A stretch of DNA of 38,250 bases from Candidatus Tayloriibacteriota bacterium (lineage in GTDB: Bacteria > Patescibacteriota > Minisyncoccia > Phycocordibacterales > JACOZD01). The notes beneath the pieces were generated by a model that was not told the origin of the DNA, did not search any database, and saw only the letters and a program-made list of their open reading frames with translations. A program made the position numbers and the translations under genes. Within the stretch, counting starts at the first letter, position 1. Every line of letters begins with the position of its first letter. Positions 13,346 to 22,096 of the stretch are shown one piece after another. Location of the stretch: contig JACOZD010000003.1 in NCBI GenBank assembly GCA_016181525.1, forward strand, positions 1 to 38,250, written 5' to 3'.

Positions 13346-14197
13346 TTATGAGCGGATTTCGAAGTAAGAGCGGCAGATGTCCACCGGGTATTGTTTGAGC
13401 CATTCCCGGGCCTCTTGGTAAAGAAGCTCGCGATAGCGCGCCTGGTAAATATGGTTGCGCTCACCGTGCATGAGGTCTTTCAAGTCTCCCTTGCGCTCCT
13501 CCGAAAACTTCTGGAGAAAGGCGTGAGTGGCCTCCGAAAGGCGTTTAATCTCACTCTCGGTTGTGTCCGGATGGAGGCAAAGAAAGAGATTATGGACAAA
13601 GGCCTCACCGATTTCCCCTCGGCCGCAGTATGTCGGATAGACCGTTTTGACGATTTTGATTTCCCTGACATGTTTTACTGTCGGCTTCTTCGACTCCGCC
13701 TTGGGCGGCAGTTTAGGGCTCTTCGGCGGGCACTCCGGTCTTCTCTCCGTCGGGTCTGTCTGCCTAGCTACGATGATTTCCTTCTCAACAACATTGGTGA
13801 CGGTGACCTCTGCATAGTTCGTCACCATAATCGTCCGTCTTTCCTCCTTACTTTTGGACGGTTCCTCGCGCGCCTCCGGAGGAGGGCCTTTAAGGTAACT
13901 TTTTAAGTCCTTAAAGCCCTCCTTAATCTCCTCCACGAGCAGATGCGTCCGGTCGCGGGCGTCGGCTGACCTCTGTCTTATCTTGTCGAAGAAAAAAACA
14001 TGGAGGAGAAGATAAATCGCGAGGAGAGCGACCAGGCCGATTCCCAATTTGTAGATGGTCTCGATGGTCGTCTCCGGCCGAGCGAAGATTCTTACCATGA
14101 AAGCGGTAACGAACCCGATAACAAGAATAACAATAAAGAGCAGTAGAAAATCAGACCAGTGGCTGATAGTTACAAGAGCGATAAAAGTCCCGTTCAT
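13346..14197 (-). CDS. Hypothetical membrane protein with two TM segments
   Basis: Unrecognised, 283 aa. Two hydrophobic segments (about residues 13-35, LLLFIVILVIGFVTAFMV, and 47-70, LGIGLVALLAIYLLLHVFFF) are followed by a charged helical region, a Pro/Lys-rich linker (about 105-175) and a C-terminal domain with three Cys (YCGRGEIGEAFVHNLFLCLHPD and VDICRSYF) and many aromatic and Arg residues. The soluble part is probably cytoplasmic if both TM segments form a hairpin. AAAGGA 8-9 nt before the ATG is one of the few good Shine-Dalgarno sites here. Its stop codon lies in a 17-bp tandem duplication (13331-13362). Confidence 0.75.
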   Translation of the reverse strand: MNGTFIALVTISHWSDFLLLFIVILVIGFVTAFMVRIFARPETTIETIYKLGIGLVALLAIYLLLHVFFFDKIRQRSADARDRTHLLVEEIKEGFKDLKSYLKGPPPEAREEPSKSKEERRTIMVTNYAEVTVTNVVEKEIIVARQTDPTERRPECPPKSPKLPPKAESKKPTVKHVREIKIVKTVYPTYCGRGEIGEAFVHNLFLCLHPDTTESEIKRLSEATHAFLQKFSEERKGDLKDLMHGERNHIYQARYRELLYQEAREWLKQYPVDICRSYFEIRS

Positions 14198-14327
14198 GCA
14201 TAATCCTTTCTCTATTTCAAAGTTCTAATGCGTGTCAGATGCCTGATGCCGAGATTATATTCCCGAAAGATTTTGTCAAGGTTATCTTCATTCGCATGCC
14301 CTATTCGTTAAGGGTTCTCGGCTTTTC

Positions 14328-14356
14328 TTGCAAGGCCGCTTCGGCGACTGTACACT
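14328..14356 (+). promoter_or_regulatory. Promoter of proS-mreBCD (leaderless type)
   Basis: TTGCAA (14328-14333), exactly 17 nt, TACACT (14351-14356), then seven nucleotides to the ATG at 14364. Confidence 0.7.
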
Positions 14357-14363
14357 TGAGACT

Positions 14364-15623
14364 ATGAAGCAGTCACGTCTTTTTGAGAAGACGCGCCGAG
14401 AGGCGCCTGCCGAGGGAGAGGCCGAGAACGCCCGCCTCCTCACTCGAGCCGGGTTCATTCATAAGGAACTGGCCGGCGTTTACACCTTTCTGCCTCTGGG
14501 GCTAAAAGTCCTTCGCAAAATTGAGCATATCATCCGGCAGGAGATGGGCGCCTTGGGCGCCGAGGAGATGCGTCTCACCGTTCTCCAGGACCGCGGAGTG
14601 TGGGAGAAGACCGGCCGCTGGAGCGACCAGGCGGTCGACAATTGGTTTAAGACCAAGGTTAGAGGAGGGGGAGAGGCGGGCCTCGGCTTTACTCATGAGG
14701 AGCCCTTGACTCGTCTGATGACGGGGCACATCCGCTCTTGGCGCGACCTGCCGGTTTTTGTCTACCAGATTCAGACCAAGTTCCGCAACGAGGAGCGGGC
14801 CAGGAGCGGGCTCCTGCGCGGCCGGGAGTTTTTGATGAAGGACCTTTATTCGTTTTGCCGCAGCCGAGAGGAGCACGAAGAATTTTACGGGAAGGTCAAA
14901 CAATCGTACTTGAGAATTTTTGACAAGGCGGGACTCTCCGGCAAAGTGGCGGTTACTCTGGCCTCCGGAGGGAGTTTCTCCAAACACTCGCACGAGTTTC
15001 AGGTGCCGGCGGAGGCCGGGGAGGATACCATTCACGTCTGTGAGAAGTGCGGCACCGGTGTCAATGATGAGATTAAATCCGAGACGGCGGTCTGCCCCGA
15101 ATGCGGAGGCGGAAGTTTCAAAAAGAGAAAGGCCATCGAGGTTGGTAACATTTTCAGCTTAGGCACTCGTTTTTCCGAGGCCTTGGGACTCTCTTTTGAC
15201 GATGAGAGCGGCCGCGCCAAGAGCGCGGTTATGGGCAGTTACGGCATAGGAGTTTCGCGGCTCATGGGCACGGTGGCGGAACTTTTTTACGACCAAAAAG
15301 GCGTCATCTGGCCGCCGGCTCTCGCTCCCTTCGATGTTCATCTCCTTGAGGTTGGCGGCGGCGCGGAGACGCGCCGCCGGGCCGAAGAGATTTACAAAGA
15401 ACTCCTTGCCCACGACCTTGAAGTCCTCCATGATGACCGCGAAGCAAGAGCCGGCGAGAAGTTTGCCGACGCAGACCTCATCGGCGTCCCCTGGCGGGTA
15501 ATTGTGGGAGAAAAAAGCGGCCAGGAGGGAGAACTCGAGGTGGAGAGGCGGGGAGAAAAAAGTTCGATGATGCCGCTGTCTAAGTTTGTCCGGGCCGCCA
15601 AATCGGGTCAAAGCCATGTTTGA
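14364..15623 (+). CDS. proS: Prolyl-tRNA synthetase, short form
   Basis: Class II synthetase charging tRNA-Pro, 419 aa. Motif 1 region GFIHKELAGVYTFLPLGLKVLRK, motif 2 KFRNEERARSGLLRGREFLMKDLYSF and motif 3 GSYGIGVSRLMGTVAE are present, followed by the anticodon-binding domain (about 320-410). The ~180-aa editing (INS) domain that bacterial ProRS normally carries between motifs 2 and 3 is absent. In its place is a short segment with two CxxC pairs (HVCEKCGTG and AVCPECGGG), a putative zinc ribbon. ATG 14364 is preferred over an upstream TTG at 14328 because the TTG is part of the -35 box. Its 3' end overlaps the mreB start by 8 nt. Confidence 0.95.
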   Translation: MKQSRLFEKTRREAPAEGEAENARLLTRAGFIHKELAGVYTFLPLGLKVLRKIEHIIRQEMGALGAEEMRLTVLQDRGVWEKTGRWSDQAVDNWFKTKVRGGGEAGLGFTHEEPLTRLMTGHIRSWRDLPVFVYQIQTKFRNEERARSGLLRGREFLMKDLYSFCRSREEHEEFYGKVKQSYLRIFDKAGLSGKVAVTLASGGSFSKHSHEFQVPAEAGEDTIHVCEKCGTGVNDEIKSETAVCPECGGGSFKKRKAIEVGNIFSLGTRFSEALGLSFDDESGRAKSAVMGSYGIGVSRLMGTVAELFYDQKGVIWPPALAPFDVHLLEVGGGAETRRRAEEIYKELLAHDLEVLHDDREARAGEKFADADLIGVPWRVIVGEKSGQEGELEVERRGEKSSMMPLSKFVRAAKSGQSHV

Positions 15624-16662
15624 CCGGATCGCAAAATTTTACAACCTGTTTTCGAGCGACATCGGCATTGATTTAGGGACCGCCAACACTTTGGTTTACG
15701 TCCGGGGGCAGGGGATTGTCATTAACGAGCCGTCGGTGGTGGCGGTCAATCAAAAAACAGGACGGGTGGTGGCCGTGGGCAGCCAAGCCAAACTTATGCT
15801 CGGCCGCACTCCTTCGCACATCTCCGCCGTCCGACCGCTCGTTGACGGAGTTATTTCCGACTTTGAGGTAACGGAGGAGATGATGGCTTATCTCATGAGC
15901 AAGGCCCTGCATGGCTCGCGCAAGTTTTTCGGCCCGCGGGTTATCGTTGGGGTGCCCTCCGGCATCACTAATGTCGAGACCAGAGCGGTCAGGGACGCGG
16001 CCAAGAACGCCGGCGCTAGAGAGGTGCACATCATCGAAGAGCCCATGGCCGCGGCCCTGGGGGTGAAGCTGCCGGTTTTAGACCCGGTGGGGAGTATGGT
16101 GGTGGACATGGGCGGGGGCACCACTGACATCGCTGTTATCTCTTTGGGAGGCATTGTCCAGTCAAAGAATCTCAAGGTGGCTGGCGACCGGCTGAACAGC
16201 GACATTATTTCTTACATCAGGAGCCAGTTTAAGATTCTGATCGGCGAGAAAACGGCCGAGAGCGTCAAAATCGCTATCGGTTCTGTCTTGCCCAGCACTG
16301 ATACGGCCGAGTCGATTATCAAGGGCCGGGACCTTATCACCGGCCTCCCGCGCGAAGTGATTATCACCGACGCGGACGTGAGAGAGGCCGTTTACCCCTC
16401 GGTGGACATGGTGGTTGAGTCGGTTAAGGAGGTTCTCGAAATCACCCCGCCCGAGATTATCTCCGATGTTATGCACCGAGGCATCTTTATGGTCGGCGGG
16501 GGAGCGCTCCTGCGCGGCTTCCCGGAGATGCTTATGGAAAGCGTTAAAATCCCGGTTCACGTGGCCCCCGACCCTCTCACGGCCGTGGCTAGAGGGGCGG
16601 GAGTGGTGCTCGAGGATTTTGAGACGTACCAGGATATTTTGATTCAAAATGACGAAGAGTGA
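15616..16662 (+). CDS. mreB: Rod shape-determining protein MreB
   Basis: Bacterial actin that guides lateral wall synthesis. It is complete at 348 aa: phosphate-1 GIDLGTANTLVYV, NEPSVVAVN, GVPSGITNVETRAV, phosphate-2 VDMGGGTTDIAVISLGG, EEPMAAALG and the adenosine motif MVGGGALLRGFPEML near residue 295. An N-terminal amphipathic stretch (MFDRIAKFYNLFS) fits membrane binding. The ATG at 15616 lies inside the proS 3' end; earlier in-frame starts would extend the protein with no MreB homology. It leads mreC, an mreD-like gene and mrdA in one tightly packed operon. Confidence 0.97.
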   Translation: MFDRIAKFYNLFSSDIGIDLGTANTLVYVRGQGIVINEPSVVAVNQKTGRVVAVGSQAKLMLGRTPSHISAVRPLVDGVISDFEVTEEMMAYLMSKALHGSRKFFGPRVIVGVPSGITNVETRAVRDAAKNAGAREVHIIEEPMAAALGVKLPVLDPVGSMVVDMGGGTTDIAVISLGGIVQSKNLKVAGDRLNSDIISYIRSQFKILIGEKTAESVKIAIGSVLPSTDTAESIIKGRDLITGLPREVIITDADVREAVYPSVDMVVESVKEVLEITPPEIISDVMHRGIFMVGGGALLRGFPEMLMESVKIPVHVAPDPLTAVARGAGVVLEDFETYQDILIQNDEE

Positions 16663-17458
16663 TAAAGTTTACGAATGGCGGAGGGTTAAGGATAAGAGAA
16701 GGAGCGCCGTGTCATTGACCCTCATGGGGGCGGGCTTTCTGGCGGCGGCCTTGCTTATAATGCTCCTTGCCCCGTCCTTTCTCCCAAGAGTCTCCGGCTA
16801 CATCTCCTTTCCGTTTCTGCAGACCAAGATTTTTCTTGGCGAGAGATTGGCCGGTTCGGCGGCCGGCTTTCGCGCCAAGAGTTCGCTTTTCAGGGAGAAT
16901 CAGATTTTAAAAGAGCGATTAACGCTCCTTTCGGTGGAGCTTCGGGAGGCAGGGGATTTGAGGCGCGAGAACGAGTATCTGCGCGGTCTCGGTCCTAGCG
17001 GCAGGCCGAGAGGTCTCCCGGCAGCCGTTCTGTCTCGGCCGCCGCGCCTCACCTACGACACGTTTCTCCTTGACTCGGGCCGTTTGTCGGGAGTTTTAGA
17101 GGGGGCCAAGGTAATCTCCGGCCGGGTGGCTCTAGGCGAAGTGGAAAGAGTTTATCGCCACTCGTCGCTTGTAAAACTCTATTCTTCTCCCGACCGTGAA
17201 GTTGACGTCGAGCTCTCGGGACTTTCTGCTCCGACTGTTGCCCGGGGGCGGGGCGGCGGAGGTTTTGAGATGGAACTTTCCAAAGAGGCGCCGGTTGTGG
17301 CGGGTGACCTCGTATATCTCCCAGGCGGCCAGGCCATGCTCGGGGCGGTTGAGTCAATAGAGTCCAGAGAGACTGACGCCTTCAAAAAAGTGTTCTTCAA
17401 GACGCCTCTTAATCTTTTTGAGATTCGGTTCGTGGAGATTAAAAACAATGAAGAATAG
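16649..17458 (+). CDS. mreC: Rod shape-determining protein MreC
   Basis: 269 aa. A cytoplasmic basic N-terminus, one TM segment (about residues 22-45, LTLMGAGFLAAALLIMLLA), a coiled coil (about 75-115: FRENQILKERLTLL, LRRENEYLRGL) and a beta-rich periplasmic domain (about 120-265: TYDTFLLDSGRLSGVLEGAKV, GDLVYLPGG). This architecture is that of MreC, which links MreB to PBP2 on the outer face. It overlaps mreB by 14 nt and the mreD-like gene by 11 nt. Confidence 0.93.
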   Translation: MTKSDKVYEWRRVKDKRRSAVSLTLMGAGFLAAALLIMLLAPSFLPRVSGYISFPFLQTKIFLGERLAGSAAGFRAKSSLFRENQILKERLTLLSVELREAGDLRRENEYLRGLGPSGRPRGLPAAVLSRPPRLTYDTFLLDSGRLSGVLEGAKVISGRVALGEVERVYRHSSLVKLYSSPDREVDVELSGLSAPTVARGRGGGGFEMELSKEAPVVAGDLVYLPGGQAMLGAVESIESRETDAFKKVFFKTPLNLFEIRFVEIKNNEE

Positions 17459-17720
17459 TTTTGCAGTCAGGGCGGTCGGCGGCGTTATACTCTTCTTTTT
17501 GGCCTTTCTCACGCCGGCCCTGGCGGCCGTGGCGGGGGTGGCGCTCATTTTTACTTTCCCTTTCTATTTTGAGTCGGCCGTGGTCGCTCTTATCTTGGAT
17601 AACCTTTTTGGTGTTGAACCTTTCGGTTTTTCTCTGCCGCCTCTGGTTCTTACTTTCTTGGCTGTTCTTCTGGTCTGGACGGCTCATTTTCTCAAGAGGC
17701 GGCTTTTTTGGGCCAGATAA
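17448..17720 (+). CDS. Small membrane protein in MreD position
   Basis: 90 aa with three hydrophobic stretches (about residues 9-35, 38-55 and 62-80). It is much shorter than MreD (about 160 aa) and I see no specific MreD motif; the call rests on its place between mreC and mrdA and on its topology. The start at 17448 overlaps the mreC stop and gives a Lys-bearing N-terminus followed at once by the first TM. Confidence 0.6.
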   Translation: MKNSFAVRAVGGVILFFLAFLTPALAAVAGVALIFTFPFYFESAVVALILDNLFGVEPFGFSLPPLVLTFLAVLLVWTAHFLKRRLFWAR

Positions 17721-17721
17721 C

Positions 17722-19431
17722 ATGTTTGAGAGAAGGATTAAAAATATTTGGCGGCTGATTAGACCTTTCTCGCGCGACTCCAAGGAGATTTTTCCCGATG
17801 AGATTTTTCTGGATTCGTCCAATTTGCCCCAGTTTGACATCCATCAGTTTGAGGGCCGTCTGGAGCGGCCGATTTCGCGCTTTTCAATCATCGCTCTTAG
17901 CGCGGCTTCCCTGGCCGTCCTTCTCCTCTTCACCGCCAAGCTCGGCTCGCTCCAGATTGTGCAGGGAGGGAATTTGAGGGAGCGCAGTTTGAAGAATACT
18001 CTCCGATACACTTATATTTTTCCGGAGCGAGGAGTAATAACCGACCGCAGGGGAGAGATATTGGCTTGGAACAAGGGCAGTTTTGAAAAGGAATTTTCTT
18101 TAAGGGAGTACAACCGCTCGCCTGGCCACGCCCACGTCTTGGGGTATCTGCGTTACCCGGCTAGAGACAGTGCCGGCTTTTACTGGAAGGTTTCGTACGA
18201 GGGCGTGACCGGCGCGGAGAAGTTTTTTTCAGACCGGCTTCACGGCCGGCTGGGCAAGAAGGTGATTGAGGTCGACGCTTTGGGCGAGGTTAAGTCGGCT
18301 AGCTTAGTCGAGCTACCCGGAGTCGGAGCCGACCTCAAACTTTCGGTGGACGCCGCCCTCGAAGCGAAATTGCACGCTCTCATTTCTGAAGTGGCGGATG
18401 AGAGAGGGTTCCCCGGCGGCGCGGGGGTAATCATGGACGTCGAGAGCGGCGAGATTTTGGCTATGACGAGTTATCCGGAGTACGACCCCGGCATTCTCAC
18501 CGAGGGCAAGGACGCTCGCGCCATCGAGAGCTACTTAAGCGATGAACGCAAACCTTTTTTGAACCGCGTCACGGCCGGGCTCTACACCCCAGGTTCGATT
18601 ATCAAACCCTTTTTGGCTCTGGCGGCTCTCTCGGAGGGCATCATCTCGCCATCGGAAAAAATATTGAGCGACGGGGAACTGGAGATACCGAATCCCTACG
18701 ACCAGACCAAAGTCTCCATTTTCACCGACTGGCGGGCTCATGGTTTGGTGGACATGAGGCGAGCTCTGGCCGTTTCCTCCAACATTTACTTTTACGTGGT
18801 GGGCGGCGGTTTTGAGGAAAGAAGGGGTTTGGGTATAAGAAACATCGAGCGATACATGCGTCTCTTCGGTTTCGGTGAAGAGAGGCAAGATTTTTTTTCT
18901 GGAGAAGAAGGCGTTATTCCTAATCCGGAGTGGAAGGCGGAGCGTTTCGGCGGAGATGAGTGGAGAGTGGGCGATACTTATTTGAGCGCCATCGGACAAT
19001 ACGGCTTTCAAGTGACGCCTCTTCAAGTGGTCAGAGCGATGGCGGCCATCGCCAATGGCGGCAAATTGTTAAAACCCGCGATTCTCGCCGGAGAGGCCGG
19101 TGCAGTCGAGGCGGTGCTCCCATTCGACCCGGCGCATCTCTCGGTTGTCCGCGAGGGCCTGCGTTTGGCGGTTACGAGCGAGGGCGGAACGGCGGCCGGC
19201 CTCAATGTGCCTTATTTGGCCGTGGCCGCCAAAACCGGCACGGCCGAGATAGGCGTCTCCAAACAAACCGTCAACTCCTGGGTTACGGGTTACTTTCCAT
19301 ACGGCCGGCCGCGTTACGCCTTTGCTGTGGTCATGGATCGGGGGCCGCGCTCGAACAGAGTGGGCTCGGTGCGAGTAACGCTTGACCTCCTCGATTGGAT
19401 GGCGGCGGAGCGGACGGAGTATCTCAATTGA
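17722..19431 (+). CDS. mrdA: Penicillin-binding protein 2 (elongation transpeptidase)
   Basis: 569 aa, class B PBP of the elongasome. A single TM segment (about 52-72) is followed by the dimerisation domain with PERGVITDRRGEILAWN (101-117). Transpeptidase motifs: SxxK at S292-IIK295 (TPGSIIKPF), SxN at 352-354 (SSN) and KTG at 504-506. The long cytoplasmic N-terminus (about 50 aa, acidic) is unusual for PBP2. ATG 17722 follows the mreD-like stop by one nucleotide. An upstream extension in the same frame overlaps mreC/mreD-like codons and is rejected. No rodA follows; its partner SEDS protein must lie elsewhere. Confidence 0.94.
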   Translation: MFERRIKNIWRLIRPFSRDSKEIFPDEIFLDSSNLPQFDIHQFEGRLERPISRFSIIALSAASLAVLLLFTAKLGSLQIVQGGNLRERSLKNTLRYTYIFPERGVITDRRGEILAWNKGSFEKEFSLREYNRSPGHAHVLGYLRYPARDSAGFYWKVSYEGVTGAEKFFSDRLHGRLGKKVIEVDALGEVKSASLVELPGVGADLKLSVDAALEAKLHALISEVADERGFPGGAGVIMDVESGEILAMTSYPEYDPGILTEGKDARAIESYLSDERKPFLNRVTAGLYTPGSIIKPFLALAALSEGIISPSEKILSDGELEIPNPYDQTKVSIFTDWRAHGLVDMRRALAVSSNIYFYVVGGGFEERRGLGIRNIERYMRLFGFGEERQDFFSGEEGVIPNPEWKAERFGGDEWRVGDTYLSAIGQYGFQVTPLQVVRAMAAIANGGKLLKPAILAGEAGAVEAVLPFDPAHLSVVREGLRLAVTSEGGTAAGLNVPYLAVAAKTGTAEIGVSKQTVNSWVTGYFPYGRPRYAFAVVMDRGPRSNRVGSVRVTLDLLDWMAAERTEYLN

Positions 19432-19456
19432 CTCTGAAAACGTCTCGTTATAGAAT
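19428..19456 (+). promoter_or_regulatory. Promoter of greA-lysS
   Basis: TTGACT (19428-19433), 17-nt spacer, TAGAAT (19451-19456). The -35 overlaps the mrdA stop codon. The leader to the greA ATG is ~15 nt. Confidence 0.82.
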
Positions 19457-19477
19457 GGAGTCCAATCTTTTTCAACT

Positions 19478-19945
19478 ATGCAAGGCCGAGGCGAATACCT
19501 GACCAAGGAAAAGTTTGAGGAGCTTTCTCAAGAGCTTGACCATCTCAAAAAAGTCAGGCGCCGGGAGGTCGCCGAGAGTTTGGAGTACGCTAAGTCCTTG
19601 GGCGACCTTGCCGAGAACGCCGAGTACCATGAGGCTCGGGGCGCTCAAGCGGCTCTCGAGGACCGGATTATGCGATTAGAGGCGATGCTCAAGTCAGCCG
19701 TCATTATGGCGGAGAAACACGGTGATGTGGTCGGCGTCGGCTCGACCGTGACGGTCAGGCGCGCCGGCACCAAAGAAAACATCACTTACAAACTGGTGGG
19801 CTCCGAGGAGTCCGACATCGCCGCCGGCAAACTCTCTATTCACTCTCCGCTCGGCGATGCCCTCATGGACAAAAAGAAAGGCGAAACTTTTACCTTTCTC
19901 ACTCCTAAGGGTAAGGCGGAGTACGCGGTGGTGGAAATTGAGTAG
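19478..19945 (+). CDS. greA: Transcription elongation factor GreA
   Basis: 155 aa; stimulates RNA cleavage by backtracked RNA polymerase. The N-terminal coiled coil carries the tip acidic residues in SLGDLAENAEYHEARGAQ (D and E at the hairpin loop) and the C-terminal FKBP-like domain starts at GVGSTVTVRR and contains SPLGDALMDKKKGETFTF. Full family length. It lies 3 nt upstream of lysS and shares its promoter. Confidence 0.97.
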   Translation: MQGRGEYLTKEKFEELSQELDHLKKVRRREVAESLEYAKSLGDLAENAEYHEARGAQAALEDRIMRLEAMLKSAVIMAEKHGDVVGVGSTVTVRRAGTKENITYKLVGSEESDIAAGKLSIHSPLGDALMDKKKGETFTFLTPKGKAEYAVVEIE

Positions 19946-19948
19946 TTT

Positions 19949-21415
19949 ATGTCTTCTTTGGAAGAAATCAGGAAAGTGAGATTAGAGAAGCTCAAACGCC
20001 TGCGGACGGGCGGTTTGGAGCCGTATCCTCTTTCATCTAAACGTTCCATGAGCTGTCTCGAGGCGCTTCTACGCTTTGAAGAACTCTCGAAGAGCGGGGA
20101 AGTTCTTACTCTGGCCGGCCGGGTGACGGCTTTGAGAGATCAGGGCGGCGTTTTTTTTGTCGACATTGATGATGGAGAGAAAGACATTCAGGTAATGCTC
20201 CGAAAGAGCGACCTGGGAGAGGAGAACTTTGCTTTGTGGCAGGAGGGAGCCGATATCGGCGACCAGGCGGAATTCGCGGGCAAGCTCGCTCTCACCAAAA
20301 AAGGGGAGAAGACCCTCACGGCCTTGACCTGGCGGATGCTCGCTAAAGGTCTCCGCCCTCTGCCGGAGAAGCGCTCTGGCCTCAAGGACCCGGAGGAGAG
20401 ATACAGGCGCAGATACCTCGACCTCCTCTCGCAGAAGGAATCTAAAGAGAGGTTCCTCACGCGCTCCAGGATCGTCTCTCTCCTTCGCGGCTACCTCGAG
20501 AAGGAAGGGTTTGTTGAGGTCGAGACCTCCATCCTCCAGAATGTTCCGGGCGGGGCCTCGGCCGAGCCGTTTAAAACCGCTCATAAAGCTCTTGGTATTG
20601 ATTTGTATTTGCGCATCGCGCCGGAACTTGACCTTAAAAAGACCATCATCGGGGGTTTACCCAAGGTTTTTGAGATAGGACGGAGTTTCCGCAACGAGGG
20701 CATTGATGTTACCCATAATCCGGAGTTCACCACCTTGGAGTGGTACCGGGCTTGGAGCGACGCCGCCCGCGAGCGGGCGGCGGTGGAGAAACTTTTCAAG
20801 TGGTTGGTTAGGAAGCTCGCTCCCGGGGCCAAAATTCCTTACGAAAAAGAAACTATCGATTTCTCTCGCAAGTTCAACGTGGTCAGTTACCAAGAATTAC
20901 TCGAAAGATACGCCCTTTTGCCGAATCCTTTTTCCGCTCCGGCCGCGGAGGTGGAACTCAAGGCCAGGCAACTCGGAGTGGCGGCGGGGGCAGGCGAGGT
21001 GCCATTCAAAATTCTGGAGAATATCTTTAAAAGAATCTGCCGGCCGAAACTCGTTCAGCCGACCTTCGTCGTTGACTGGCCGGCGGAGATGCTTCCTCTG
21101 GCCAAGCGCAAAGAGGGCGGAAAGATGGCCGACGCCTTTCAGTTGATTGCCGGCGGACTTGAGCTCGTCAAGGCCTTCTCGGAGCAGAACGACCCGCTCG
21201 AGCAGCGGGAGCGATTCGACTTAGAGGAGAAACTGCGCTCTGGCGGCGATCCGGAGGCCCAGCGCAGTGATGAAGAATTTTTGGAGGCCTTGGAGTACGG
21301 CATGCCGCCGACGGGCGGGGTGGGCATCGGCATTGACCGGCTGGTAATGCTCATGACCAACCAGCATAACATCCGCGAGGTTATTCTCTTCCCGACCCTC
21401 CGCCCGAAAAAATAA
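19949..21415 (+). CDS. lysS: Lysyl-tRNA synthetase, class II
   Basis: 488 aa. The N-terminal OB-fold anticodon domain (about residues 50-150: LAGRVTALRDQGGVFFVDIDDG) precedes the class II core with motif 1 (FLTRSRIVSLLRGYLEKEGF), motif 2 (FRNEGIDVTHNPEFTTLEWY) and motif 3 (GIGIDRLVMLMTNQHNIREV, closing FPTLRPKK). The aspartate-type OB fold and the PEFTTLEWY signature separate it from AsnRS and AspRS. The greA-lysS pairing is common in bacteria. No terminator follows directly; the first hairpin is the 34-bp palindrome 80 nt downstream. Confidence 0.97.
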   Translation: MSSLEEIRKVRLEKLKRLRTGGLEPYPLSSKRSMSCLEALLRFEELSKSGEVLTLAGRVTALRDQGGVFFVDIDDGEKDIQVMLRKSDLGEENFALWQEGADIGDQAEFAGKLALTKKGEKTLTALTWRMLAKGLRPLPEKRSGLKDPEERYRRRYLDLLSQKESKERFLTRSRIVSLLRGYLEKEGFVEVETSILQNVPGGASAEPFKTAHKALGIDLYLRIAPELDLKKTIIGGLPKVFEIGRSFRNEGIDVTHNPEFTTLEWYRAWSDAARERAAVEKLFKWLVRKLAPGAKIPYEKETIDFSRKFNVVSYQELLERYALLPNPFSAPAAEVELKARQLGVAAGAGEVPFKILENIFKRICRPKLVQPTFVVDWPAEMLPLAKRKEGGKMADAFQLIAGGLELVKAFSEQNDPLEQRERFDLEEKLRSGGDPEAQRSDEEFLEALEYGMPPTGGVGIGIDRLVMLMTNQHNIREVILFPTLRPKK

Positions 21416-21495
21416 TCTTTAAAATAATCTTTCGAAATCTTTCGAAGAAGCTCGAAGAAAAGTTAAAATTTTCTCCGGTGGTAATTCTGGTGGTA

Positions 21496-21533
21496 ATGGT
21501 AAAATAAGCTGCGATCGCAGCTTATTTTACCAT
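21496..21533. repeat. Perfect 38-bp palindrome, copy 1 (34-bp core shared with copy 2)
   Basis: Each half of the 34-bp core reads GGTAAAATAAGCTGCGA; here AT/AT extends the symmetry by two on each side. The centre is GCGATCGC. The left flank (21465-21495) holds two GGTGGTAAT-like units. It sits between lysS and the mraZ regulatory zone. As RNA it would fold into a long hairpin with an AU-rich base, so it could terminate in either direction. The rest of 21416-21603 is AT-rich with short duplications (TCTTTCGAA twice) and no gene. Confidence 0.95.
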
Positions 21534-21603
21534 CTGAATTTTTACCTTCTGAATATTGAATAATTGAATAGTAGAGGCGGGGTGTGGATAACTATGTGTT
21601 GCG

Positions 21604-21648
21604 GTGGGAAGAAGTGTAATATAATACAATGCAAGTGGGAAAAAGTGG
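21604..21648 (+). promoter_or_regulatory. mraZ promoter with two MraZ-box-like repeats
   Basis: GTGGGAAGAAGTGT (21604-21617) and GTGGGAAAAAGTGG (21635-21648) are direct repeats of GTGG/GTGT spaced 10 bp, the kind of site MraZ binds in other bacteria. TATAAT at 21620-21625 lies between them, so MraZ could repress its own operon. Transcript start is expected near 21632, ~26 nt before the ATG. Confidence 0.7.
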
Positions 21649-21657
21649 TAATATACC

Positions 21658-22092
21658 ATGTTTCTTGGCGAGTATAGACACTCCTTCGACGAGAAGAAGC
21701 GCATCTCATTGCCGGTTAAGTTCCGGCAGGAAACCGGCAGGAAGATTGTCGTTACTCGCGGTTTAGATAACTGCCTCTTTATTTATCCGGTGAGGGAATG
21801 GGCGCGTATCGCCAAAAAGCTCGGAGCCCTGCCCATGGGGCAGGCCGACACCAGAGGATTCTCGCGTTTTATGCTTAGCGGCGCGGTCGAGCTCGCGGTT
21901 GATTCGGTCGGACGCGTCCTTATTCCCGACTTTCTAAGAAGTTTTGCGAGCTTAAATGAAAAAGTCGTTTTCGCAGGAGTCAATGATCGGGTGGAGATTT
22001 GGGACGAGGAGCGATGGAACGAGTACAAGTCGCGCATTGAGCGTCAGGGAGATCAATTTGCGGAGAAGCTGGGAGAGATCGGGATTCTCTAG
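21658..22092 (+). CDS. mraZ: Transcriptional regulator MraZ
   Basis: 144 aa with two AbrB-like SpoVT repeats: MFLGEYRHSFDEKKRISLPVKFR (first) and AVELAVDSVGRVLIPDFLR (second). MraZ represses the division and cell-wall cluster it heads, binding GTGG direct repeats, and two such repeats lie upstream. The start fits the conserved FxGxYxHxxDxKGR opening, here with KKR in place of KGR. Confidence 0.96.
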   Translation: MFLGEYRHSFDEKKRISLPVKFRQETGRKIVVTRGLDNCLFIYPVREWARIAKKLGALPMGQADTRGFSRFMLSGAVELAVDSVGRVLIPDFLRSFASLNEKVVFAGVNDRVEIWDEERWNEYKSRIERQGDQFAEKLGEIGIL

Positions 22093-22096
22093 CGCC

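Noticed and set aside
13216-13464. 82-codon minus-strand frame over the inverted repeat
   Set aside because: Its C-terminal part is a translation of the repeat (KMCNTD, KMCNTE) and it crosses a strong terminator.
17461-17721. Longer N-terminus for PBP2
   Set aside because: The extension overlaps the mreD-like gene in another frame and is Trp/Ser/Arg-rich nonsense. ATG 17722 gives a normal protein.
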